Shown: positions 43,975 to 53,192 of the stretch, piece after piece
How positions within the stretch are numbered: position 1 is the first letter of the stretch
How the letters are laid out: each line of letters begins with the position of its first letter
NCBI RefSeq assembly: GCF_030063205.1
Contig: NZ_JASISQ010000005.1
Span: 62,001 to 126,000 of the forward strand
Reading direction: 5' to 3'
Source: Arthrobacter antibioticus
GTDB taxonomy: Bacteria > Actinomycetota > Actinomycetes > Actinomycetales > Micrococcaceae
Length of the DNA: 64,000 nt
The notes under the pieces: model-generated
What the model saw: the letters and a program-made list of their open reading frames with translations, nothing else
Database searches by the model: none
What the model was told of the DNA's origin: nothing
Translations under genes and position numbers: made by a program

Positions 43975-44042
43975 ACGCGGGGGTAGTTGATACTTTTTGC
44001 ACGTGGTCTACCGGGTGCAAAAAGTATCAACTACCCCCGCGT
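43975..44042. terminator. 28-bp perfect palindrome after the ABC exporter operon
   Basis: A 28-nt arm at 43975-44002 (containing GTAGTTGATACTTTTTGCAC) is exactly complementary to 44015-44042, with a 12-nt loop. It lies 49 nt after the exporter stop and 185 nt before RNase J. There is no T tract after the right arm. The rest of the 300-nt gap shows no gene. Confidence 0.75.
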
Positions 44043-44226
44043 TTGGTCGAAGTGATGCATGCTCTTCGTGGATGCGGGAAATCAAGTGCGGTGGCGGTGG
44101 TAAAATCAGCTAAGCAACCCCAAAATTTTTAGCGATACCGGTCTGAAACTTGACCGAAAGAATCGCAACAAACGGCGGCGCAACCTCGCCAGCCTGTCGC
44201 CCACTACAGCATAAAGTCTGGAATCC

Positions 44227-45900
44227 ATGAGAAGAACTGCCCGCCAAACCCCGCCCGCCCTTGCCGATGGTGCCATGCGCATTGTTGCCCTTGGTGGTTT
44301 GGGGGAGATTGGCCGTAATATGACCGTCTTCGAATTCGCAGGAAAACTGCTGATCGTTGACTGCGGAGTTTTGTTCCCTGAAGAGCACCACCCCGGCGTC
44401 GATTTGATCCTGCCTGACTTCTCCTACTTGAAGGACAGATGGCAGGACGTGGTTGGCTTGGTGCTAACTCACGGCCACGAGGATCACATTGGCGGAGTGC
44501 CGTACCTGCTCAAGCACCGCGGGGACATCCCCGTGATCTCAGCCAAACTGACGCTGGCGTTCCTGAAGACCAAGCTGGATGAGCACCGGATCAAGGGCAA
44601 GATGATCCAGGTCAAGGAAGGCGACCGCCGCAAGTTCGGCCCGTTCGACGTTGAATTCCTGGCAGTAAACCACTCCATCCCGGACGGCCTTGCAGTTGCC
44701 ATCCGCACGCCCGCCGGTTTGGTGCTGGAAACTGGTGACTTCAAGATGGACCAGTTCCCGTTGGATAAGCGCATCACTGACCTGGCCGGCTTTGCCCGCT
44801 TGGGAGAAGAAGGCGTTGACTTGTTCATGCCTGATTCCACCAACGCCGAAGTCCCTGGATTTTTGGCAGCTGAGGCTGACCTGATTCCAGCGATTGACCA
44901 GGTTATGCGCACCGCCCCGCGCCGCGTAGTGGTCTCCAGCTTCGCCAGCCACGTGCACCGCATCCAGCAGATCATCGATTCTGCGCACAAATACAACCGC
45001 AAGATAGCGTTCGTTGGCCGCTCCATGGTCCGGAACATGACCACTGCGCGCGAACTGGGATACCTGAAAATCCCGCGCGGCATGCTGGTAGAAGCCAGGG
45101 AACTGGAGAAGATGGCGCCGAACAAGGCTGTTCTGATCTGCACCGGTTCTCAGGGTGAGCCGATGGCTGCTCTGGCGCGTATGGCCAACGGCGACCACCA
45201 GATCAACCTGACAGAGGGTGACACCGTCCTGTTGGCCAGCTCATTGGTCCCGGGTAACGAATCCTCTATTTACCGGTTGATCAACGATCTCACCAAGCAG
45301 GGCGCAAATGTTATTCACAAGGGCAACGCGAAGGTTCACGTCTCTGGCCACGCCAGCGCCGGTGAACTCGTCTACTGCTACAACCTGGTCCGCCCGCGCA
45401 ATGTGATGCCGGTCCACGGTGAGTACAGGCACTTGAAGGCCAACGCCGAACTTGCCATCCGCACCGGTGTTGATCCCAAGCACACTTTGATCGTTGAAGA
45501 TGGCACCACGATCGACCTCAAGGACGGCGTGGCACGGGTGAGCGGTAGTGTTCCCGCCGCGTACGTCTACGTAGAAAATATGGTTGCCGGTGCCGCCACG
45601 GAGGAGTCCTTGCAGGACCGTCTCCGCTTGGGTGCAGACGGCGCTGTGACCTTATTGCTGATCGTCAATCCTGACACCGGCAGCATTGAAGAAGACCCGG
45701 AATTCTTCCCGGTTGGCTTCAACCTCACTGAGAAGGACCTGGAAAAGGCCACCGGCGTTGTGGAGAAGGCAATCTCCGGTCTCCGTGGCGAGAAGACGGG
45801 TCCAGTCGCAGAAAAGGCTATTGCCGATTCCTTGCTGCGCTGGTCGGACAGGGCGTTGCGCCGCAAGCCGGTCTACACAGTCATCATCGTGGAAGCGTAA
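44227..45900 (+). CDS. rnj: Ribonuclease J
   Basis: Metallo-beta-lactamase/beta-CASP ribonuclease with endo- and 5'-exonuclease activity in mRNA turnover and rRNA maturation; 557 residues. The zinc motif is LTHGHEDHIGG (His82, His84, Asp86, His87). The beta-CASP part contains SSFASHVHRIQQ and FVGRSMVRN; HVSGHASAGE and MPVHGEYRHLKAN are later conserved motifs. I recall the gene following dapA in many Actinobacteria, but here it stands alone. The ATG at 44227 has only a weak ribosome-binding site. A 17-bp hairpin follows. Confidence 0.95.
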   Translation: MRRTARQTPPALADGAMRIVALGGLGEIGRNMTVFEFAGKLLIVDCGVLFPEEHHPGVDLILPDFSYLKDRWQDVVGLVLTHGHEDHIGGVPYLLKHRGDIPVISAKLTLAFLKTKLDEHRIKGKMIQVKEGDRRKFGPFDVEFLAVNHSIPDGLAVAIRTPAGLVLETGDFKMDQFPLDKRITDLAGFARLGEEGVDLFMPDSTNAEVPGFLAAEADLIPAIDQVMRTAPRRVVVSSFASHVHRIQQIIDSAHKYNRKIAFVGRSMVRNMTTARELGYLKIPRGMLVEARELEKMAPNKAVLICTGSQGEPMAALARMANGDHQINLTEGDTVLLASSLVPGNESSIYRLINDLTKQGANVIHKGNAKVHVSGHASAGELVYCYNLVRPRNVMPVHGEYRHLKANAELAIRTGVDPKHTLIVEDGTTIDLKDGVARVSGSVPAAYVYVENMVAGAATEESLQDRLRLGADGAVTLLLIVNPDTGSIEEDPEFFPVGFNLTEKDLEKATGVVEKAISGLRGEKTGPVAEKAIADSLLRWSDRALRRKPVYTVIIVEA

Positions 45901-45920
45901 TCCGCACCACTGCAAGTTGC

Positions 45921-45955
45921 GTGCCGCCGTCGTTCTTCAAGAACGACGGCGGCAC
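45921..45955. terminator. Intrinsic terminator after RNase J
   Basis: GTGCCGCCGTCGTTCTT (45921-45937) and its exact complement (45939-45955) form a 17-bp palindrome with a single base between the arms, 20 nt after the stop, followed by TTTGCTTTGC. It lies between convergent genes. Confidence 0.85.
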
Positions 45956-45991
45956 TTTGCTTTGCGCTGCAAACTTTGCCCTGGGTGCGGG

Positions 45992-46375
45992 CTAGTCTTC
46001 TGTGCGCAATTTGTCCATGTCTCTACGGTCCTTCTTAGTGGGCCGGCCGGTGCCGCGATCACGCTGCGGCAGACCAAGCGCCGGAAGGGCGGGGCGTGCG
46101 GGAGTGTGGTCGGTGAAGCAGTGCGAGGCGGCCTCGGCCCCGACGCGCTTGTTGATGAGCCTGCGGACCTCAAGGATTCTGTCGTAACCGGGTTGACGGA
46201 CTCGAATAGTGTCCCCGGGAACAACTGTGTGCGCGGCCTTGGCGTTGGCGTCGTTGAGTTTTACGTGACCGGCGCGGCAGGCTGCGGTGGCCATGGAACG
46301 AGTCTTGTACGCGCGAATTGACCACAACCACGCGTCGATGCGCACCGAAGCGGGCGCGTTCTTGGGGATGCTCAT
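45992..46375 (-). CDS. S4-domain RNA-binding protein, HslR/Hsp15-like
   Basis: A 127-residue protein with an S4 RNA-binding domain: SVRIDAWLWSIRAYKTRSMA then GHVKLNDANAKAAHTVVPGD (about residues 10-56). The C-terminus is basic (PTKKDRRDMDKLR). Hsp15 of Escherichia coli binds free 50S subunits carrying nascent chains; this homologue may act similarly in ribosome rescue. A 29-bp palindrome separates it from the upstream dsbA-like gene. Confidence 0.85.
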   Translation of the reverse strand: MSIPKNAPASVRIDAWLWSIRAYKTRSMATAACRAGHVKLNDANAKAAHTVVPGDTIRVRQPGYDRILEVRRLINKRVGAEAASHCFTDHTPARPALPALGLPQRDRGTGRPTKKDRRDMDKLRTED

Positions 46376-46410
46376 AGTTCAACCACTCTATCGCGGGCAC
46401 AGAATACGAA

Positions 46411-46476
46411 AAAAGCCGCCGTTTGGGAGATAAGCCACCCCGCGCGCGGTGGCTTATCTCCCAAACGGCGGCTTTT
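46411..46476. terminator. 29-bp perfect palindrome between dsbA-like and hslR-like genes
   Basis: A 29-nt arm at 46411-46439 (containing GTTTGGGAGATAAGCCACC) is exactly complementary to 46448-46476, loop 8 nt. The minus-strand dsbA-like gene ends 42 nt to the right, so the hairpin can stop its transcript; the arm ends in four T residues on either strand. Confidence 0.8.
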
Positions 46477-46518
46477 GCGAAAAAAGTTCAGTCCTTGTTG
46501 CTAAATGCCAAGGGACTC

Positions 46519-47223
46519 TCAAGGGGTGCAGCCCTGGGGACCGCAGGACTCGGCGGTTTCAGATCCTGAGTCAACCATTGTCAGCGGGTTGGCTTCCTGC
46601 CACGCCTCCTCGAGTGCTTGGCTGAACAATTCCGCCGGTTGGGCGCCGGAAATTCCGTACTTCCGATCGATCACAAAGAACGGCACACCGGTAACACCAA
46701 TGGCACGTGCCTCGGCGAAGTCGTTGCGGACCTCATCGGCATACTTGCCGGTGTCCAGCGCCTCATTGATATCAACGGCGGAAAGACCCGCACGGGTGCC
46801 AATGCTCACCAGCGCCTCGCGGTCTCCGATGTCCGCACCGTGCTCAAAGTGCGCTGAGAGCAACGCTTCTTTAACAGCATCCGCCTTGCCGTGTGCGGCA
46901 GCCAAATGGAGCAGTTCGTGGGCGGAGAAACTGTTCGCCACCACAATCTCTTCAAATTTGTAGTGCAGCCCCTCGCCCTCAGCCGCATCCTTGACCTGGC
47001 CGAGCATGCCCATGAGCTGCTCGCGATCCATGCCCTTGCGCTCCACAAGGTAGTCCATCTCGGTGCCGTCATAGTGCTGAGGAAGTGTGGGGTCCAGTTG
47101 ATAACTGCGCCACAGCACCTCCACCGAATCCTTGTGCGGGAATGCGTTCAGGGCGGTTTCAAAACGGCGCTTGCCAATATAGCACCACGGGCAGGCCACG
47201 TCGGAGAAAATTTCGATCTTCAT
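46519..47223 (-). CDS. DsbA family oxidoreductase, FrnE-like
   Basis: A 234-residue thioredoxin-fold protein with helical insertion. The redox pair is Cys11/Cys14 in SDVACPWCYIGKRRFE, typical of the FrnE subgroup, and the cis-proline lies in GVTGVPFFVIDRKYGISGAQ (about 182-201). There is no signal peptide, so it is cytoplasmic. FrnE of Deinococcus is a disulfide isomerase in oxidative stress. The C-terminus carries an extra cysteine pair, SCGPQGC. I chose ATG 47223; ATG 47238 would add five residues. Confidence 0.85.
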   Translation of the reverse strand: MKIEIFSDVACPWCYIGKRRFETALNAFPHKDSVEVLWRSYQLDPTLPQHYDGTEMDYLVERKGMDREQLMGMLGQVKDAAEGEGLHYKFEEIVVANSFSAHELLHLAAAHGKADAVKEALLSAHFEHGADIGDREALVSIGTRAGLSAVDINEALDTGKYADEVRNDFAEARAIGVTGVPFFVIDRKYGISGAQPAELFSQALEEAWQEANPLTMVDSGSETAESCGPQGCTP

Positions 47224-47399
47224 ATCTGCCAGAACCATGGCAGCACGCCCGTTATTCCAGCCCAAGCACGACGGCGCTTGCCGGGTTCCATGTGAACCCG
47301 CCAAACGCCGTCGTACTTATGGATACTCACTATTAAGGTTGCTTCACCGGGACCCGACGATCGGGCCTGCAGTGGCTAGCGTCCGGGAAACAACCAAAC

Positions 47400-49064
47400 T
47401 TATGCTGCCGCCAGCTGGCGTGTTCCGCTGGAGGCCTGCTCTGGTGTTGCGTGGAGGTAGTTGGCGTAGGCGGATGTGGTCAAGAAGGCCGGAAATTCCT
47501 CGCCCATGGCAACATCGGTGAAGATTTCCAGGGCATCGTCAAAACGGTCCGCATCGAATCGGGGAAGTTTGGCGAACTCCTCTTGAACCATCTCGTGGAC
47601 CCAGTCGTAGGTAATCAGTTCCCCTGTGTCTGTGATGGCCTGGCTGTTGATCCACTGCCAGATCTGAGAGCGGGAGATCTCCGCGGTGGCGGCATCCTCC
47701 ATGAGGTTGTTCAGTGCAACGGCACCGTGCCCGCGCAACCAAGACTCGATGTATTGGACACCAACCCAAATGTTGTCTCGGATCCCCTGTTCGGTGATAT
47801 TGCCCTGGGTGCCGGCAACGTTCAGCAGTGCCCTGTCATCAAGCTCCACATCCTCACGCAGCCGGCTGATCTGATTGGGATTCCAGCCAAGTACCTCGTC
47901 GAAGACCTCCATGGCAACAGGAACCAGGTCAGGGTGGGCAACCCAAGAGCCGTCAAAGCCGTCATTGGCTTCACGGGTCTTATCAGCGCGAACCTTGTCC
48001 ATCGCGTTGGCGTTGGCTTCCGGATCGCGACGGTTGGGCACAAATGCTGCCATCCCACCGATAGCCATGGCGCCACGACGGTGGCAGGCCCTTACCAGCT
48101 GTTCGGTGTAGGCGCGCATGAACGGTGCTGTCATGGTGATTTGGTTGCGGTCAGGGAGTACAAAACGAGGCCCGCGGGTACGGAAGTTCTTGATCACTGA
48201 GAACAGGTAATCCCAGCGTCCGGCGTTCAACCCGGCAGCGTGATCACGGAGTTCGTAGAGGATCTCTTCCATTTCGAAAGCGGCCGTAATGGTCTCGATT
48301 AAAACCGTGGCACGGATGGTGCCCTGCGGGATGCCCAACAGGTCCTGGGCGTGGATGAAGATGTCATTCCACAGGCGGGCTTCCAAATGGTTTTCAATCT
48401 TTGGAAGGTAGAAGTACGGTCCCTTGCCCTGGGCGATCAAACGGTGGGCGTTGTGGAAAAAGTACAGCCCGAAGTCCACAACTCCACCAGCCATCGGCTT
48501 GGAATTGATCAGCAGGTGCTTCTCTGGCAGGTGCCATCCGCGCGGACGGACAACAATAGTGGGCAGGTCCTCCTGCGGGGCCAAACGGTATTCTTTGCCC
48601 TCGGGGCTGGTGAAATCAATGCGGCGTTCCAGCGCATCAATCAAGTTCAGCTGTCCACGGATTACGTTGCCCCAGGTAGGGGTTGAGGAGTCTTCCATGT
48701 CAGCCAGCCACACTTTAGCCCCCGAGTTCAGGGCGTTGATGGTCATCTTTTTATCAACCGGACCCGTAATCTCTACACGACGGTCTTCCAGCCCGGGTGC
48801 CGGCGGAGCTACTCGCCAGTTAGGATCTTCCCGGATAGTGGAGGTTTCGCGCAGGTAGCGAGGATCGGTGCCGCTGAGAATCTGGCGACGTCGAGTCTGG
48901 CGGGCTGCGAGCAGCTCGTGCCTGCGTGCAGTTGTTTTGCGGTTCAGTGCCGCAATGAAATCCAGAGCCTCCGGAGTCAGGATTTCATCCTGGCGGTGAA
49001 TCGGCGGGGCTGTCAGTGTGATGCCGTTGAACGTAATTCCGTTCAGGCTGTTAGTCGAGTTCAT
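47400..49064 (-). CDS. aceB: Malate synthase A
   Basis: Condenses glyoxylate with acetyl-CoA in the glyoxylate shunt. The 554-residue length and the blocks [68 protein letters not shown] and GRWDYLFS identify the A-type enzyme. The shared downstream sequence is [12 protein letters not shown] chose ATG 49064, with GGAG 8 nt upstream. It lies 110 nt downstream of aceA on the same strand, with a stem-loop in between, and both are probably controlled by the RamB-like regulator. Confidence 0.96.
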   Translation of the reverse strand: MNSTNSLNGITFNGITLTAPPIHRQDEILTPEALDFIAALNRKTTARRHELLAARQTRRRQILSGTDPRYLRETSTIREDPNWRVAPPAPGLEDRRVEITGPVDKKMTINALNSGAKVWLADMEDSSTPTWGNVIRGQLNLIDALERRIDFTSPEGKEYRLAPQEDLPTIVVRPRGWHLPEKHLLINSKPMAGGVVDFGLYFFHNAHRLIAQGKGPYFYLPKIENHLEARLWNDIFIHAQDLLGIPQGTIRATVLIETITAAFEMEEILYELRDHAAGLNAGRWDYLFSVIKNFRTRGPRFVLPDRNQITMTAPFMRAYTEQLVRACHRRGAMAIGGMAAFVPNRRDPEANANAMDKVRADKTREANDGFDGSWVAHPDLVPVAMEVFDEVLGWNPNQISRLREDVELDDRALLNVAGTQGNITEQGIRDNIWVGVQYIESWLRGHGAVALNNLMEDAATAEISRSQIWQWINSQAITDTGELITYDWVHEMVQEEFAKLPRFDADRFDDALEIFTDVAMGEEFPAFLTTSAYANYLHATPEQASSGTRQLAAA

Positions 49065-49089
49065 GGGAATTCTCCAAGTCTGGTTCACC

Positions 49090-49153
49090 TATGAGGCAGC
49101 TGGGGAACAAAGCAGACCGGGTTGGACCTCTTTGCACCATCAACTGCCTCATA
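49090..49153. promoter_or_regulatory. Stem-loop between aceA and aceB
   Basis: TATGAGGCAG (49090-49099) and CTGCCTCATA (49144-49153) form a perfect 10-bp stem around a 44-nt loop. It fills most of the aceA-aceB intergenic region. It could stabilise the aceA message or reduce read-through into aceB; there is no T tract. Confidence 0.5.
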
Positions 49154-49173
49154 AATGAGAAAGGTGAAAGCTG

Positions 49174-50496
49174 TTAGTGGAACTGCTGGGCTTCGGTGGA
49201 ACCAGCCAATGCGAGGGTGCCGCTGTTTGGGTTCAGGGCTGTCGCGACCAGATCGAAGTAGCCTGTGCCCACTTCGCGCTGGTGCTTGGTAGCGGTGTAG
49301 CCGCGTGCTTCGGAGTCGAATTCTCGCTCCTGCAGTTCGACGTATGAACTCATGCCTTCTCGGGCGTAGCCATGGGCAAGATCAAACATCGAGTAATTCA
49401 GGGAGTGGAAACCAGCCAGTGTGATGAACTGGAAGGTGTATCCCATGGCGCCAAGCTCCCGTTGGAACTTTGCGATTGTTGAGTCATCCAGGTGTTTTTT
49501 CCAGTTGAATGACGGTGAGCAGTTGTAGGCGAGCATCTGGTCAGGGAATTCGGATTTGACGGCTTCGGCAAACTTTTTCGCATGCTCCAGATCGGGGGTT
49601 CCCGTCTCCATCCAGATGAGGTCGGAGTACGGGGCGTAGGCGCGGGCCCTGGCAATGGAGGGCTCCAGACCGTTCTTGATGTGGTAGAAACCTTCTGCTG
49701 TGCGCTCGCCGGTTACGAACTGCTGATCGCGTTCATCCACATCTGAGGTGATGAGGGTGGCGGCTTCGGCATCAGTACGGGCAATGATGACTGAAGGTAC
49801 GCCGGCAACGTCGGCTGCCAGGCGTGCAGCGTTCAGTGTCCGCACATGTTGGGAGGTGGGAATGAGAACCTTGCCGCCCAAATGGCCGCACTTCTTCTCG
49901 CTGGCCAACTGGTCTTCCCAGTGCACACCGGATGCGCCGGCAACGATCATGGATTTCATGAGCTCGTAGGCGTTCAACGGACCACCAAAGCCGGCTTCGG
50001 CGTCGGCCACGATCGGCACTAGCCAATCATCAACACTTTTCAGACCCTCGGAGAATTCGATCTGATCCGAGCGAAGCAACGCATTGTTGATGCGGCGCAC
50101 AACCTTGGGCACCGAGTCCACCGGGTACAGGGACTGATCAGGGTAGGTATTGCCGTTTGAGTTGGCGTCAGCAGCAACCTGCCAGCCGGAGAGGTAAACG
50201 GCCTTCAGGCCAGCCTTGACCTGCTGGACTGCCTGATTTCCTGTCAGGGCACCCAGTGCGTTGGTGTAGCCACCCGGGGCGGCGTTGCGCAGCTGATCCC
50301 ACAATTTTTCGGAGCCGCGACGGGCCAGGGTGTGCTCTTCTTGGACCCGGCCGCGGAGCTTAATCACATCGGCGGCAGGGTACGAGCGTTCGAGGCCGGA
50401 CCAACGGGGGTTGGCTGCCCACTCGAGTTCGAGGGCTGTGGCCGCCTGTGCATTGGTCTGCTCGGGCGTCGTTGCGGGTTCGAATGCTGCAGTCAT
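49174..50496 (-). CDS. aceA: Isocitrate lyase
   Basis: Splits isocitrate into succinate and glyoxylate. The 440-residue protein has the catalytic cysteine in [14 protein letters not shown], with WEDQLASEK just before, [17 protein letters not shown] for magnesium binding and [13 protein letters not shown] later, all typical of the short bacterial form. AAGGAGCC lies 7 nt before the ATG at 50496. Transcription diverges from the ramB-like gene at 50668; aceB follows. Confidence 0.97.
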   Translation of the reverse strand: MTAAFEPATTPEQTNAQAATALELEWAANPRWSGLERSYPAADVIKLRGRVQEEHTLARRGSEKLWDQLRNAAPGGYTNALGALTGNQAVQQVKAGLKAVYLSGWQVAADANSNGNTYPDQSLYPVDSVPKVVRRINNALLRSDQIEFSEGLKSVDDWLVPIVADAEAGFGGPLNAYELMKSMIVAGASGVHWEDQLASEKKCGHLGGKVLIPTSQHVRTLNAARLAADVAGVPSVIIARTDAEAATLITSDVDERDQQFVTGERTAEGFYHIKNGLEPSIARARAYAPYSDLIWMETGTPDLEHAKKFAEAVKSEFPDQMLAYNCSPSFNWKKHLDDSTIAKFQRELGAMGYTFQFITLAGFHSLNYSMFDLAHGYAREGMSSYVELQEREFDSEARGYTATKHQREVGTGYFDLVATALNPNSGTLALAGSTEAQQFH

Positions 50497-50639
50497 GGTG
50501 ATGGCTCCTTGTTGGGGGTGTCCTTTGCCGAAGTCACGGGCTCAAACTCGTCTCTGAGGTTGTAGAACCACGTTCTTTCTTCGTGATTTCAACTATTCAG
50601 GTGTTTTCGGCCCAAAGCTAGTGGTCTTTAGTGGAAAGA

Positions 50640-50667
50640 TTCGCATTTCTTCGCATATACTCAAGAA
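50640..50667 (+). promoter_or_regulatory. ramB-like promoter with TTCGCAT direct repeats
   Basis: TTCGCAT occurs at 50640-50646 and again at 50650-50656 in the aceA/ramB divergent region. TATACT at 50656-50661 is a good -10 element whose expected start point coincides with the ATG at 50668, so the transcript is probably leaderless; no ribosome-binding site is visible. The repeats resemble half of the TTTGCAA-type RamB box of corynebacteria, which is only an analogy. Confidence 0.5.
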
Positions 50668-52155
50668 ATGGCTAATACTGGTTGGTATGTGGGCAAAACA
50701 CCGGCGCTGCGAGGCGAGGGTGCGGGTGAATTGGATATCATCTCGCTGGGCAGGAGGGTCCGCCATCTGCGCAAGAATCTGGGCATGACACTGGATGATT
50801 TGGGTGCGAAAGTAGGGACCGCCCCGTCACAACTTTCTCTCATTGAGAACGGCAAGCGGGAGCCCAAGCTAACCCTGCTGCAGCAACTAGCGGTGGCACT
50901 GGGAGTTGGGCTTGAACAGCTGCTGGGAGCGGAGCCGCCAAACCGACGGGCGGCTCTTGAAATTGAGCTGGAGCGGGCGCAGCGTGGGCCGCTCTATCAG
51001 TCGCTGGGATTACCCACAGTGCGCGTGGGTTCGCGGCTTTCCACGGAAGTTTTGGAGTCGCTTGTTGGTTTGCAGCACGAGCTGGAACGCCGCCTTGATG
51101 AGCAGTCGGCCACGCCGGAAGAAGCGCGGCGGGCCAACAATGAGTTGCGGATGGAAATGCGTGAACGCAACAACTACTACCCGGAGATTGAACGTCAAGC
51201 TCAAGACCTGTTGAAAGCTGTGGGGCACGACAGGGGCCCGTTGTCCCACCACGTGGCTGCAGACGTGGCGGAGCACCTTGGCTTTGACCTGCATTATGTG
51301 GGGGATTTGCCACATTCAACCCGGTCAGTGACGGACTTGAAGAATCGCCGAATTTATCTCACCCAGGGTCAGCGATCGGATCATGACCCCCGTTCGGTGC
51401 TGCTGCAGGCGCTGGGGCACTACGTTTTGGGGCATAAGACTCCCCGTAACTACGCAGACTTTTTACGCCAGCGCGTTTACACCAATTATTTTGCCGCTTC
51501 ACTGCTAATGCCAGAACGTGCCACTGTCAGCTTCCTTAAAGAAGCCAAGGCAGCTAAAGAGTTGGCCATCGAGGACATTCGTGATGCCTTCGCTGTTTCA
51601 TATGAGACGGCAGCTCACCGGTTCACTAATCTAGCCACCGAACATTTAGGCATCACCACACATTTTCAAAAAGTGCATGAATCCGGGATTATCCACAAAG
51701 CGTATGAGAATGACGACGTGAACTTCCCCGCCGATCACACAGGTGCCATCGAAGGGCAGGCGGTGTGCAGATTCTGGACCTCACGAGCCGTTTTTGACGT
51801 GCCAGATAAGTTCAGGGCCTTTAATCAGTACACCGACACAGAGGTGGGAACGTTCTGGTGCACCGCCCGGACGGAAAAGCACTCCTCGGGTGACTATTCA
51901 CTGAGCATCGGGGTGCCTTATGCGCATGTGAAGTGGTTCCGTGGCCGGGAAACCACTGAGCGCTCGGCATCCAAATGCCCTGATCCTTCATGCTGCCGTC
52001 GCCCGCCGGAGGAGCTTTCGGCTGAATGGGCGGGGCTTGCTTGGCCGTCAACGCGCGCCAACTCACACTTGCTGGCAGCCATGCCCCAGGGAGCGTTTCC
52101 AGGCGTTGATGAGACTGAAGTGTACAAATTTCTGCAGGCCCACCAAGGGAGGTAA
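50668..52155 (+). CDS. ramB: RamB-like transcriptional regulator (XRE plus ImmA/IrrE-type domain)
   Basis: A 495-residue regulator of acetate and short-chain fatty acid metabolism. The XRE helix-turn-helix is at about 25-85 (GRRVRHLRKNLGMTLDDLG, GTAPSQLSLIENGKREPKL). A middle domain of the ImmA/IrrE type follows; its zinc-site position reads ALGHYVLGH rather than a clear HExxH. The C-terminal domain contains a cysteine cluster CPDPSCC (about 437-443). RamB in corynebacteria and mycobacteria controls aceA and aceB, which are divergent here, supporting the name. Confidence 0.88.
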   Translation: MANTGWYVGKTPALRGEGAGELDIISLGRRVRHLRKNLGMTLDDLGAKVGTAPSQLSLIENGKREPKLTLLQQLAVALGVGLEQLLGAEPPNRRAALEIELERAQRGPLYQSLGLPTVRVGSRLSTEVLESLVGLQHELERRLDEQSATPEEARRANNELRMEMRERNNYYPEIERQAQDLLKAVGHDRGPLSHHVAADVAEHLGFDLHYVGDLPHSTRSVTDLKNRRIYLTQGQRSDHDPRSVLLQALGHYVLGHKTPRNYADFLRQRVYTNYFAASLLMPERATVSFLKEAKAAKELAIEDIRDAFAVSYETAAHRFTNLATEHLGITTHFQKVHESGIIHKAYENDDVNFPADHTGAIEGQAVCRFWTSRAVFDVPDKFRAFNQYTDTEVGTFWCTARTEKHSSGDYSLSIGVPYAHVKWFRGRETTERSASKCPDPSCCRRPPEELSAEWAGLAWPSTRANSHLLAAMPQGAFPGVDETEVYKFLQAHQGR

Positions 52156-52296
52156 AACGGGCTAGCTAAGGGGCAAGGCGCAATATGTTCCACTGATTTT
52201 CCTCTGACGTTCACTTGGTCTAGGGTCCCTATCCGGCAGCGCCGCATAGCGTGAAGGTGTCAAGGGCAATAAGGCTCCCAAACGTGAGGAACTTTC

Positions 52297-53127
52297 ATGA
52301 GCACGCAACAATTCCCCGTCGTATTGACCACTGAAGGCGCCGCCGCCGATAACGAAGATGTTGTTGGCGACAACGTTTCAGTGGTGAACGAGATGTACTT
52401 GGCGCTGTTGAACGCCGATGAGATCGCACCCAATGCCTTGCGCAGCTACTTCGTAGACTTTTACCTCACCGCGGCGCTCGACGGCGGATTCGCCCAGTAT
52501 GTTTTCATGACACCAGACCGAGAAGAGCTCGATGGCTACATCCGGGAAGGGCTGGAAGGCATGGGGGCGAAAGGGCATCTGGAACTTTTCAACCGTACCG
52601 CGGCACTTTATGAACTCCTCTCCGAAGCCGATACTGCCGCTTACCTTGAAGATGAAGTAGATCAAAGCGCTGACCGCTCTGATGGTGTTGCAGCGCTTGA
52701 AGCCCTTGATAGTGAATTTGAAGAACTGCTGGAAACCGAGGACGTCACTGGTCTGAACGCGCAGTGGCTGCGCGGTCAGGATGGGCTGCTGATACTGAAC
52801 GCCGACGATCTGAGGGCTCACATCGAAGCCCGCGTTGGCACTGTGACAGACCTTGAAGAGCGTCGAATGGAAGCTGAACTAGAGGATGCCCCCGAGTTTG
52901 AGCTGATCATTCGTGAACTTTGTGAGCTGGCAGGCCACACCTTGGAGAAGATCATCATGGGAGATCCTCACTACGCCCGCAACGGCGACACCGTTTTAGC
53001 CTGGCACTTCAGGACTAACAAGGGCGATTTTATTATGCTCGACGACGACATCGAGGCTGTCATGATTGATCCTGCAACGAGGCAGACCCTTGCAACTGTT
53101 GAGTTTGACCCGGCAGACCTCGCCTAA
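52297..53127 (+). CDS. Acidic protein with DMP19/DUF4375-like region
   Basis: A 276-residue, strongly acidic protein. The segment VSVVNEMYLALLN then LRSYFVDFYLTAALDGGFAQYVF (shown in parts, about residues 27-70) resembles the DMP19-like DUF4375 domain, some members of which mimic DNA in phage-related anti-restriction roles; I am not certain of this assignment. The C-terminal part (about 195-276) contains DPHYARNGDTVLAWHFRT and a predicted beta-rich region. TGAGGAAC gives a good ribosome-binding site. The function is unknown; it precedes a GIY-YIG-like gene by 65 nt. Confidence 0.55.
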   Translation: MSTQQFPVVLTTEGAAADNEDVVGDNVSVVNEMYLALLNADEIAPNALRSYFVDFYLTAALDGGFAQYVFMTPDREELDGYIREGLEGMGAKGHLELFNRTAALYELLSEADTAAYLEDEVDQSADRSDGVAALEALDSEFEELLETEDVTGLNAQWLRGQDGLLILNADDLRAHIEARVGTVTDLEERRMEAELEDAPEFELIIRELCELAGHTLEKIIMGDPHYARNGDTVLAWHFRTNKGDFIMLDDDIEAVMIDPATRQTLATVEFDPADLA

Positions 53128-53192
53128 GGCTGGCACGCAAGGGGATTTTTTCGAAAAAAGGGAAAGCCGTCGCGATGTAATAAAGTCAACGG

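Noticed and set aside
46002-47521. Plus-strand frames opposite the hslR-like, dsbA-like and aceB genes
   Set aside because: They are shadows in GC-rich coding DNA; the minus-strand genes have clear families and motifs.
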